Made by a program: the position numbers and the translations under genes
In this document: positions 18,466 through 27,513 of the stretch, one piece after another
Layout: every line of letters starts with the position of its first letter
Numbering within the stretch: position 1 is the first letter of the stretch
NCBI GenBank assembly: GCA_000482145.1
Contig: AUXH01000121.1
Coordinates: 1-38,704 of the forward strand
From: Strigomonas culicis
Taxonomy: Eukaryota > Euglenozoa > Kinetoplastea > Trypanosomatida > Trypanosomatidae
Direction: 5' to 3'
DNA length: 38,704 nucleotides
Notes under the pieces: generated by a model
What the model saw: only the letters and a program-made list of their open reading frames with translations
Told to the model about the DNA's origin: nothing
The model's database searches: none

Positions 18466-20007
18466 TCACAACAAGAACCTCTTGTTCACTTTGGTGACTG
18501 TCCTTCGCCCTACCGAACACTGAATAACCACAAGGTCGTCGTCATCCTCGGTGGGCACATTCCGCGGGCTGATCACCCACGGCGCGGTCGAGAGACAGTC
18601 GCCACAAAAGATCTCCAGTGGGTCCATCTTGAGCAGTGGCGGCAGGCGCGAACCGTACATCAGAGGCTGCGGGAACATGTAGCGCAGCGCCACGCTCGTG
18701 GCCCCCATGGCCAAGATCTTACCTATGCTCGTCGAGTCTGCCGCCGGCTTGGCGTCAGACGGCAAAGAGCCGTAGGCCACCAGAGCTGGAGGGGGGGCGT
18801 CCGCGACCGGCGGTACCGCACAGTGTCTCTCCTCTTGAGGCGGGTATGGCGCGGCGTCGGCAGGCATGTTGCTGAAGTGACGTAAGAAGCTCTCGATGCT
18901 CTGCAAGCTCTCCCCCAGTGCCCCCTCAAACTCCGAGCAGCGTTGTATGTCGCTCTCGCGGCTCCACGCGTCGAACTTCTTGACATTGCGGCAGACTGTC
19001 GGGTCCTCCGTCGTCTCCGGTTGTACTGCGCCGTTCAAGATGCAGCTACAGGAGTCGTCCAGGATGGGAACTAACGTGTCCAGCTGCGAAAGACTCTGTG
19101 ACAACGAGTAGGACGCCCCGGCATCGATCCCGTGGTCATGGCTGGCGTCCTCGGCTGTCTTCAAAAACCCATCCGCCATCCGCGCGTGGGTCCGCCGCAG
19201 CCCCTGCCCTGCCGCTATGTTGTAGCCGAGGGTGAACTTCCACTTCCTGTCGGTGTGGCCCCCCATCGCACGCCCTCTGCCTCTCTCTCCCTCCACTTCT
19301 GCAGCATTGTCTTCGTCGACCTCGTCGTCGTCCACGTCTCTGCTGTATCGCACGGCAGCCAACCGGACCGCCATGGGACCCTCCAAGAGGGTCCTGTCCT
19401 CCTCCCTGAGGTGCAGCACCAGGGCGGCATCAGCGGCCACCGCCGCAGGGCAGACACTGCAGGAGCTCGTCCATGTGGCGTCGTGCACCGCGGAGTCCGA
19501 CGTGGAGCTCTCCTCCTCCAGCCCGGAGTATTCCAATGCTGTGTTGCAGCCGTGGTTGAACACGGGGAGTGTCAGCGGCACGCTGCCGGGCTGCTCCAGC
19601 TCCTGAAATATTTCCTCCTCCTGGACATCGCCATCATTGCCATTTGTGGCATCCGTCTCAAGAGCCGCACGCTCCTGCCGCGTCGCCTCCGCGTTGCCGG
19701 GTGTCAGCGCGCCCACGGGGGGTGGCTGCGGGCTCCTCGCTGCGGCACCGGCGCCGTCCGCGTCCAGCACGTCACTACAGGGTGTCTTCACAGCCGCCTC
19801 CACATGCAGCATCCAGCTCAGTTCCACATTGTGGGGTGGGAGTGTTGACATCTCCCTCCACGCAGGCTGTACAGCATCGGCGGGAAAGCTTGTGTGGCAA
19901 GATGAACCGCTCCCAACATAACTGTTTCCTTGGCTGCTGTCTGTCAAGTGGCACTCCGTCCCCGACTTGGATACGTACACGTCTTCATTAACCCTAAAAA
20001 TCGACAT
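18466..20007 (-). CDS. Tandem family member 7, hypothetical protein
   Basis: 513 residues from ATG 20005-20007. The open frame continues 16 codons upstream, but that part is the conserved leader and the T-rich tract, so I chose the family start. Order: MSIFRVNEDVYVSKSGTEC and HLTDSSQGNSYVGSGSS; DADGAGAAA then PPPVGALTPGNAEATRQER; VPLTLPVFNHGCNTALE; an acidic DVDDDEVDEDN stretch; LRRTHARMADGFLKTAEDAS; LQSIESFLRHFSNM; and the C-terminal signature at about 442-490 (RYMFPQP, FCGDCL, APWVISPRNVPTEDDDD). It ends in a basic VGRRTVTKVNKRFLL tail. The N-terminal part closely resembles gene 9 and the VPLTLPVFNHG segment resembles gene 10, so the gene looks mosaic. Function not recognised. Confidence 0.85.
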   Translation of the reverse strand: MSIFRVNEDVYVSKSGTECHLTDSSQGNSYVGSGSSCHTSFPADAVQPAWREMSTLPPHNVELSWMLHVEAAVKTPCSDVLDADGAGAAARSPQPPPVGALTPGNAEATRQERAALETDATNGNDGDVQEEEIFQELEQPGSVPLTLPVFNHGCNTALEYSGLEEESSTSDSAVHDATWTSSCSVCPAAVAADAALVLHLREEDRTLLEGPMAVRLAAVRYSRDVDDDEVDEDNAAEVEGERGRGRAMGGHTDRKWKFTLGYNIAAGQGLRRTHARMADGFLKTAEDASHDHGIDAGASYSLSQSLSQLDTLVPILDDSCSCILNGAVQPETTEDPTVCRNVKKFDAWSRESDIQRCSEFEGALGESLQSIESFLRHFSNMPADAAPYPPQEERHCAVPPVADAPPPALVAYGSLPSDAKPAADSTSIGKILAMGATSVALRYMFPQPLMYGSRLPPLLKMDPLEIFCGDCLSTAPWVISPRNVPTEDDDDLVVIQCSVGRRTVTKVNKRFLL

Positions 20008-21250
20008 GGAAGGCACACAAGAGGGATAAAACACAAAAAAAAGAAGGATGAACAAAAAGAAAAAAGAAAAAAGATGTATATATAAAAAAACTAATAGATA
20101 TATAAAAAGCTTTCTTCAACTGTTACTCCGTGTACAATATATACGTGAAGTGAAAGTGGAGTACAGAACTCTTTTTTACGATTAATTTCAGTTCCTCTTT
20201 GTACCTGGAGAGCAACAAAATGTAATTGTAGGAACCGAAAAAGAAACAGGTGTCTGTTAGAATTGGTTCGATTATAAGTGAGAGAAAAAGCTAAATTCAA
20301 AAAGAGAAAAGAGAAAAGAAAAAAAGATAAATTAGAAAAAAAAACTGAAGAACGAGAGATGTGGAAAGAAGTGTATTCTTATTTATTTCATTTACACAGC
20401 AATATGGAATCCAGCAATAACTCAGCATGCACCATGAACACATAGCAAAGATGCTACAGAAGTCACTAATAATTATCATAGAAAAAGAAAATCACACGCA
20501 CTCAAGATAAAAAGAAGGGAGATTCATTGCTTTATAGTAGTAAACGGTAAACGGTAAAAAAGAAAAATAAGAAAGATAGTCCAAGATGATGAAAGTGAGA
20601 AAACAGTTCTCAAGCAAACAAATGAAGCTCTCGAATTACTAAGAGGCTGGAAAAATAAAAAGGAACAAAAGAGAAAAAAATGTATTGCATTGATGAGCCC
20701 ATTAGTAAGGACTGGGTAGCAAGCATTCAAAAATGGAAAATAAACCGGTTCAAAAGGTGAAAATCAGTAAGAACAAAAGTCTGCTTAGTAAAAGAGAGAA
20801 AAAACGAGTAGTTGTACACATATGTATATACATCATAAAAAGCACGTGAAACACTCCATACACTCAAACTTAAACTAAAGCACTTCAAAAGAAGTTTACT
20901 ATATAGTCATACATTACAAAAAAAAAAAAAAACGCAAAAAAAATGAAGCACGGAAAAGGAAAAGGTAGAATAAATATGAGAAATCAATCTGGTTTATTGC
21001 TTTAACAATGTACATTTTATCAGTTCTGCAAAAGGGGAACACCCCGACCAAAGACATGAACTTATCGTTCAATTCCATTAGAAAAAAAAGAAAAAGCAAA
21101 GAAGAGCAAAACGAATGATGATTCAACATTTCGTGTGAAAAAAATTATTGTATTACTGCTCCTCTCTTGCATCAAGTGGTCTTTTTGCGACTGTGCGGCT
21201 GGACGTGGACCTCCTAGAATGTATTACGGTTTGAAGTCTCTCCTTCATCC
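20008..21250. other. Intergenic region between genes 8 and 7
   Basis: IR-1 lies at about 20096-20280 (gtgtacaatatatacgtgaa, gtgaaagtggagtacagaac). IR-2 lies at about 20400-20480 (gcaaagatgctacagaagtc). IR-3 lies at about 20825-20905 (tatatacatcataaaaagca). IR-4 lies at about 21000-21085 (atcagttctgcaaaagggg). A 19-nt match (caagtggtctttttgcgac at 21173-21191) also occurs beside the gene 7 stop (18441-18459). No intact gene is seen. Confidence 0.6.
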
Positions 21251-21339
21251 TTACGGACGTTGAATAACCACAAGGTACTCGTCATCGCAGTCCACATCAC
21301 GCGGGCTGCAGACGCACAGCGTCGCTGACAGAGGACAGC

Positions 21340-23031
21340 TCACCAGCTGCGGTAGCGGATATCGTCGCTCTGACTGTGTGGCACCACGCTGTTGACACCC
21401 CTGCCAGAATGGCGCGGAGTGGGGTCGACACGCATGCTACAGAAGTGGCGTAATAAGCTATCGGCGCCCCGCAAGCCGTCCACAACGGAGAAGAATACCA
21501 CCTTCCCTCCTCCTTCCTCGTGTGCTTCCTCACCATCAGAGCTGCTGCAGTCCATGCTGCTCCTACGGCTCCTCTCTATCTTACCTTCTTTGTCTTGCCC
21601 CGTCTCCTCTGCTTCCGTGAAAGAGGGGTAGAACATGGGGTACTCCATCGCGTCCTCGTCCCCAGCGCCACAAAACATGAAGCTGGAGGAGGCATACAGG
21701 ATGGGACCCGACGTGTCCAGCTGCGTGTGGCTATGAAATACCGGATAGTGCGTCGTCTCATCTGCCTGTTGACCAGGATCCCTGCCCTCGGCTATGGCAT
21801 GGAGCGCACCCGGATTCAGGGTCTGCGAGCGCCGCCGTCGCTCCGCGCCCAGCGCATCGAAACAGAAGGAAGAGGTCCATTTCATGCTCGCGTACTCCTC
21901 CATATCCACACCCCTCCTTCCCTCCCCCTCCCCATGCGTGCGGTCCCTGCCGGAGGCGATCCCTGTTGGTGGGGGGTCACTGGAGGAGGAGTTCGAGGCG
22001 GAGCCGTACATGGCGGACTCCGATACGGACCTCTCCCCTTCTTGTCCGCAGAGCCCCTCGTGCGCATTGCTCATGTGGTTGAACAAGGTGAGCGTTAACG
22101 GCACGGTGCCCTGCGGATTCAGCTCGTTCACGCTCAGTCGGTGCCGCATCGCGCCGCCGTCCCTCACGTCCGTGAAGTCCATGCTGCCCCTCTTGGCGTC
22201 CGTGTACACCGGCAGGGCGTGCGCGGGCTCGTCCGCCAGGAACCTGTATTCCGCTTCCGCGGTCAGCACAGGTGGCACGCCTCCCTTAGCGGCACTCTCT
22301 CCTCTGGCAGAGGTGGTGGGCTCAGACTCCTCCGTAGCGCTGATGATGCTGTCGCTGCGGGGCGCCCTGTTGCTGGTCAAGGCTGCATCATTCACGGCCC
22401 CCCTTATTGCAGTGTCAGTATCTTCCCGCGCACTGCCCTCTGAGCGCTGGTGCAGCGGCGGGACCGCCTCCCCGATTGGCGGGAGAGGGCTGTTTGTACA
22501 GAAGGGTCCGCTCAGTGAAACCGCGACGGGCCCTGTGGCGGAGGCCTTCCCACTCGCCTGGCTGGACATGGCATCTCCGCCGCCGGCGACGGGGCTGCTC
22601 AAGGGGACGTCGCCGCTGCGCAGAGCCGGCACGCTCCTCTTGGGACAGCTCGGCAGAGCGGGTGCGGCACTACCATCCGCCACCAGAGACAGACGCTCCT
22701 GCCGCAGCGCCTCCGCCTTGGCCGGTGTCAGCGCGCCCACAGGGAGTGGGATCGGGCTCTTCGCCGCGGCACCGGCGCCGTCCGCGTCCAGCGGGCCACT
22801 AGGCTGTTTCGTCCCCTCCGTCCTCCCCCTCGCCAGAGGCCTCAGCCACTCGCTGTGGGGTGCGGGCGGCAGCTCCTCCCTCCACGCCGGAACTGCAACC
22901 ACAGTGGAGGAGCTCCTGGTGGAGAAGGACCCGCTGTCGACGGAGCTGATGCCTTGGCTGCTCTCCGTCAAGTGAGACTCGTTTCTGGACTTGGCGAAGT
23001 CTGCAACTTCATGAATTCTACAGAGTGCCAT
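21340..23031 (-). CDS. Tandem family member 8, C-terminus frameshifted and shortened
   Basis: 563 codons from ATG 23029-23031 to a TGA at 21340-21342. The N-terminal part is a normal family member: MALCRIHEVADFAKSRNES, PLPVGALTPAKAEALRQERLSL, the FLADEPAHALPVYTDAK segment shared with gene 6, VDMEEYASMKW, RRRSQTLNPGALHAIAEG, QLDTSGPILYASSSFMFCG, and SVVDGLRGADSLLRHFCSM. Beyond DPTPRH the frame is wrong. Family-like residues (GCQQR, then SERRYPLP) continue in another frame and run to a TAA at 21251-21253 through SPRDVDCDDEYLVVIQRP. A frameshift at about 21405-21425, plus a deletion of the RYRFPQP-to-APW part, explains this. The encoded protein therefore lacks the C-terminal signature. It may be a pseudogene or a truncated functional form. 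Confidence 0.75.
   Translation of the reverse strand: MALCRIHEVADFAKSRNESHLTESSQGISSVDSGSFSTRSSSTVVAVPAWREELPPAPHSEWLRPLARGRTEGTKQPSGPLDADGAGAAAKSPIPLPVGALTPAKAEALRQERLSLVADGSAAPALPSCPKRSVPALRSGDVPLSSPVAGGGDAMSSQASGKASATGPVAVSLSGPFCTNSPLPPIGEAVPPLHQRSEGSAREDTDTAIRGAVNDAALTSNRAPRSDSIISATEESEPTTSARGESAAKGGVPPVLTAEAEYRFLADEPAHALPVYTDAKRGSMDFTDVRDGGAMRHRLSVNELNPQGTVPLTLTLFNHMSNAHEGLCGQEGERSVSESAMYGSASNSSSSDPPPTGIASGRDRTHGEGEGRRGVDMEEYASMKWTSSFCFDALGAERRRRSQTLNPGALHAIAEGRDPGQQADETTHYPVFHSHTQLDTSGPILYASSSFMFCGAGDEDAMEYPMFYPSFTEAEETGQDKEGKIERSRRSSMDCSSSDGEEAHEEGGGKVVFFSVVDGLRGADSLLRHFCSMRVDPTPRHSGRGVNSVVPHSQSDDIRYRSW
22050..22345 (-). repeat. Block shared with gene 6 (copy in gene 8)
   Basis: Partner of 16650-16945 at a constant 5400-bp offset. 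The left 200 bp are about 97 percent identical and the whole about 93 percent, counted by eye. Confidence 0.8.
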
Positions 23032-24144
23032 GGAACGCACACACAAAAAAAAAGATCAAAATAAACGTAAACAAATGAAAAAAAAAATGAAACAAGATGT
23101 AGAGAAGTTTATTATTATTATTTACTATATTGAAAGTGCTTCACCACTACCACTTCATATACAATGTATGCTTGAAGTGAAAGTGGCAAGCAGAAACTGT
23201 TTTGCACAATTTATTTCAGTTTCTCTTTTTATTTAGCTAATAATACAAAGTAACTATAGAAACCAAGAAAACAATGCTTGTGTTAGAATTGTTTGAATTG
23301 TAAGTGGGAAAAAGGTTACGAAACAAATCAGATAAGAAAAGAAAAAAAGGCGAAAAAAGTATATAAATAATAAGAAGACTGGAGAAAAGTGGAAAAGAGT
23401 GCATTTCATCTAGACAGCAGAATGGCATGGAAGCAGTGGTCGAAGGCGCACCGCGAAGAAATGGTAAGGGTGCTGAAGAAATAGGCTCCACGGAGAACTA
23501 CAGTGATGAAAAGGATATAAAAAGAGACCACAGAAAAAAAAAAACATACACACACACAAACACAATAGAGAAGGAAGGGAAGATAAAGAAAGCTAGAAGT
23601 AATTAAATTGAAAAACGTTTTCAAGTAAGCCCATGGGTTTTTTTTTAAAAAAAAAAGAGAAATGAAAAAAGGAAAAGCATATATTGCACTGGTGAGCACA
23701 CATATACAAGTGATGGAGAAAGGAGCAACTAATAAAACGGAAAAATGAAAAAGATGCGAAAACAATGAAAACGACAAAAGAACACTCACGCAAACAAATA
23801 AAGCTTCCAAATGGTTAAGACACCACAATGATTATAATGAGCAAAAAAGGGATAAAACGGACTGTCAGCTCATTAGTGAGAAGCGCGTAGCTAACACTCA
23901 AAAAAAAAAAAAAGCACTACGAGCAACAAAAAGTAAACAGGGAAACAAGAACATATTGACTCCCTTTAAGGGAAAAGGTAAAACAAATACTGGAGATTAA
24001 TAAGGTGGGAGACCCTAAAAATAAAACATACTGTATTGTTTATTAGTTCCGCAAAGGAAAGGAGGGAGTCATACATGACCCTATATTGTCGGTACAACGA
24101 AAAACAAAAAAAACAAAACAGAAAAATATAAACAAAGACTATAA
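23032..24144. other. Intergenic region between genes 9 and 8
   Basis: IR-1 lies at about 23127-23300 (tacaatgtatgcttgaagtg, tatttcagtttctcttttta). IR-2 lies at about 23419-23515 (ctccacggagaactacagtg). IR-4 lies at about 24028-24070 (attgtttattagttccgcaa). A short CA tract lies at about 23548-23565. The remainder is A/G-rich and no gene is seen. Confidence 0.55.
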
Positions 24145-26197
24145 TTATATCTTCCGCATTAAAGACCTTACAAAATGACTCAACTCTTTCTTCCTCCTCT
24201 TCCAGACATTCTCTTGTGAATGGTCACCACAGACATTACCCGCCTCACTTCTATCACATTCTTCCGTCTGCTCGCCGCCGTCCGACACCAGGTCGACAGG
24301 GCCTGTGAAGACGGCATCGCCCGTGGCCAGTCTCGGCGGCACGCTCCCACACGGCACGGCGGCAGCACCGTTTTCGCCATAGATGTGCCGGGGGCCCAGC
24401 ACGGGCAGCTCCGGCTGCAGGGCAGTGCAGCGCAGGTGCAGCGACCGCGGCGCCTCGGGTGGGGCCGTGCTCGCGTCGGACGGCACGGAGCTGTTGATCA
24501 CCGGCGGCAGCGGCGGCGACCCTCCTTCACCAGAGAGACGCCAGGCCCGCGCAGGCGGGCAGCTGACTGCAGTCGCGCAAGACGATCTCCTCGGAGACGG
24601 CCAAGTGCTGCACCTTACCCTGGACCGTCGCACCCACCTCCGCACTATCGCTGTCGCAGCACGTAAAGTCAACAGCGCTGTCGTCCAAGTGGAGGGACTG
24701 GTCTTCCGCCGCCTCCGGCCGCAGCGCGGCGACGAACCCAAACGTGGGGAGCGCACACGGGATGAGGTCCGGCGTGCCCGGCGCCGCCTGAGTGACTGCC
24801 GCCCCACTTGTCTCGCTGCAATGGTTGGCGTCCTTCGCGATGGCGGTAAAACAAATCGGAAACAGCGAGTGGGTGCGCCACAGGCCCGACGCCTCCGGCG
24901 CCTCATCCCAAAGGAAATGCCTCTGCTCCGCGGTTGTGGGGTCGCCACCGCCTCCCTCCGCGGTGGGGCCCGCACAACCATCCCCTGCACCTTCGCGGCT
25001 GCCCTCCGTCTTGGTGCCATCTCCCTCCTTGTCGTGCAGAAAAAACGCCATGGGTCCTGCCAAATCGTCCGCGTCCTCGTCCTCCTCATACATAAACGTG
25101 GAAGGGCGGTCATGGCAAGAGGGTGAGAGGGGGAAGCTGTAGATCATGGATCCCCATGAAGTCAGCCGCTCCAGCTGACAGCTCGTCCGAGACGCAACGC
25201 TGCCGTCACTCAGCGAGAGCGACGGCGGTGATGCCGCGCGCGGCTGCTCTGGCGGCTGGACGCCCGCCACGGCCTCCATTGCTGCACTCTCTTGTGCGTG
25301 CGTGGCCTTCCTGTTGTCCTTCGTGGCGCCACCAAGGGTAGATAAAGCTAGAGACGGCGATTCGGCCATCAACGGGCACTCTCTTAGTAGACTCAGCAAG
25401 GGTGGCGGGGCCGCCTCAGCGGCACGTTCTTGGTCGGCAGGCGTGTCGACCGCAGCGTCTTTCGGGGGGCTGGTGGTGCGGCCACGGAGCAGCTCGCTGT
25501 CGCCTGTGAAGAATACGCGTCGTGGGCTTCTCCTACTGCTGCCAGGCCTGGACGTCGTCGAAGATTCATCAGTGCAGCTGCAAGTGCTGTCGTTCGCAGG
25601 GTCCGTTGAGCTCTTCGAGAGTGGCAGAGCGGCTTTCTCCATTGGTGAGAAGGCGCTGTTCGCGTCCATAGAGTGGCTCCATGTACCCCCCGCAAGTACC
25701 TTAGTATCTGCTTTCCGCTCCGCATAGCTGTACGTCCCCCGCCGGTGGATCATGATGGGGCTGCTCGGTTGAGAGGCACCGCTGTGCAGAGGCCGCAGTC
25801 TCCCATGGGGCCTACTTGGCACAGGAGCGGAGGCACCGCCCGCCGTCCCTAGAGCCGCGCGCTCCTGCCGCAGCGCCTCCGCCTTGCCGGGTGTCAGCGC
25901 GCCCACGGGGAGTGGCCGCGGGCTCTCCGCTGCGGCACCGGCGCCGTCCGCGTCCAGCGGGTCACTACAGGGTGTCTTCACAGCCACCTCCACATGCAGC
26001 GGACCGCGCAGTCCCAGACTCTGAGGGGGGGACGCTGGCCTCTCCTCCCCTGCTGGCAGTGCACTATCGGCGGAGCAGCTCGTGTGGCACGATGAACCGC
26101 TTCCAACATAATTTTCTCCTTGGCTGCTGTCTGTCAAGTGGCACTCCGTCTCCGACTTGGACGCGTCTACAATTCCATTTACGCTCAATAATGACAT
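24145..26197 (-). pseudogene. Family member 9, interrupted by a frameshift near the 3' end
   Basis: ATG at 26195-26197. The first frame runs 556 codons to 24527 and carries MSLLSVNGIVDASKSETEC, HLTDSSQGENYVGSG, PLPVGALTPGKAEALRQERAAL, HRRGTYSYAERK, LWRTHSLFPICFTAIAKDANH and LRDCSQLPACA. The continuation is in a different frame down to 24145 (LPPVINSSVPSD, LQPELPVLGPRHIY, FTGPVDLVSDGGEQTEE, KRRKKELSH), matching the end of gene 11. At about 24545-24560 the LPACA codons join directly to the RALS-type segment, so a stretch corresponding to APHPPPDP-to-YQRPA in gene 1 is deleted and the frame lost. The gene could still make a 556-residue protein without the C-terminal part. A sequencing error alone is unlikely, because residues are missing as well as the frame. 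Confidence 0.75.
25434..25777 (-). repeat. Block shared with gene 11 (copy in gene 9)
   Basis: Matches about 31762-32105 at a constant 6328-bp offset with no gap. Positions 25576-25777 (202 bp) are identical base for base. The left part carries about 16 differences. The block spans the RRGTYSYAERK to PKDA coding region. Confidence 0.9.
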
Positions 26198-27513
26198 GGA
26201 AAGTACATAAAAGGGATAGAAGGCCTCAAAAACAACGCACCAAATTAAAAAAAACTAACGCGTAAAATGATAATAGTTATATCAAAAGCGCTTTATAATT
26301 ATTAAACTGTGTGCAATATATACTTGAAATAAAAGTGGTGAACAAAAGCTCAAACTCTATGATATATTGCAGTTTCTCTCTTTATGTAGATAACAATAAA
26401 AAGTAATGGTAGAAAACAAAAAAGAGAAAAACGTGTGCGTTTGAATCTGCTCGATTACAAGAGAGAACAGATGAAGTGGAATTGAGAAAAAAAGTAAATA
26501 AAAAATGAAGAATGAGAAAAGTAGAAAGCAGTGTTCTATTATTCGTGTACACAACAACATGGAATTCAAGTAGTGATCAATGGAACTGCACCACGTACTA
26601 CAACAGAGGTGTTTACAAATAGGCGCCGTAAGGACTACAGTGAAGAAAACTAGAAAAAGAAATACATAAACACAAGGAGGAGGAAATGGTGGATCCGTGT
26701 TTTTTTTTTCAACAGAAAGCAACAAAACAAGGTAAACAAAACAAAAGTGACAGTAAAACAAATAAAAAAAAAGAAAGTGATCATACAGATGAATCCAAAA
26801 AAGGTTTAAGAGGTTTGAACAATAATGAAAAAATATATATACAGGGAGAAAAGGATAAAAAGAAAACAAGAGTTCTACAAAACAGAGAAAAAAGGAGTAT
26901 ATATACAATCTGAGCACAACTAAGAAGCATTAAAAAAAAAAGAGCTTCTTCGTGTATTGCTCAAGCCAGAAGAAACACAGATAAAGAGAGAATGATAAGT
27001 TTTTTTCTTGCAAGAACATATCCATACCTGTTTCAACTGCAAAAAAAAAAAGGGTCCTGTAAAGGAAAGAGAACAAAAATAGAAATTGTATATGTACATC
27101 TCTGCGTCCAAAAAAGCAACAGATTCTTTATTCTGTACTATTCTAAAGAATTTTGGATGAGGTGAGCGAATATGCTTCTCCAGACAAATCACATAAGGAA
27201 ATTCAAAAACAAAAATATGTTACACTACTGCAAATAAAACAAAGGGGTAGTATTACAATTGAACGGAATACACAGGTCTAACACAGTATAGGCTATCAGT
27301 TCCGCGGGGGGGGGGAAGAGAAGCAGACCAAAAGTATGAAAAGATTACATCACCAAACATGGGGGAAAAAAAACAATTACAAAAAAAAACACTAAAAAAA
27401 TAAAAACATGAAAACCAAACTAAACTTGCACTTTGCGCATAAAGTACTAAAACGCTTCTTATCCTTTTCCGCGTCCTGTTAGATGATGGTGCTTCCGTTC
27501 AGGGATCTTTTAC
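26198..27513. other. Intergenic region between genes 10 and 9
   Basis: IR-1 lies at about 26275-26460 (gtgtgcaatatatacttgaa, tattgcagtttctctcttta). IR-2 lies at about 26557-26650 (acatggaattcaagtagtga, taaggactacagtgaagaa). IR-4 lies at about 27270-27310 (agtataggctatcagttccg). A G10 run is at 27306-27315, the only such run in these spacers. No gene is supported; the Phe/Leu-rich ORF at 26357-26917 is low-complexity. Confidence 0.55.

Noticed and set aside
26357..26917. Minus-strand ORF with apparent hydrophobic membrane-like segments in the spacer
   Set aside because: Phe/Leu/Tyr/Ser translation of T-rich spacer DNA. Similar frames occur in every spacer without sequence conservation between them.
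27306..27315. G10 run as a regulatory element
   Set aside because: A single homopolymer with no counterpart in other spacers; its length could also be a sequencing artefact.
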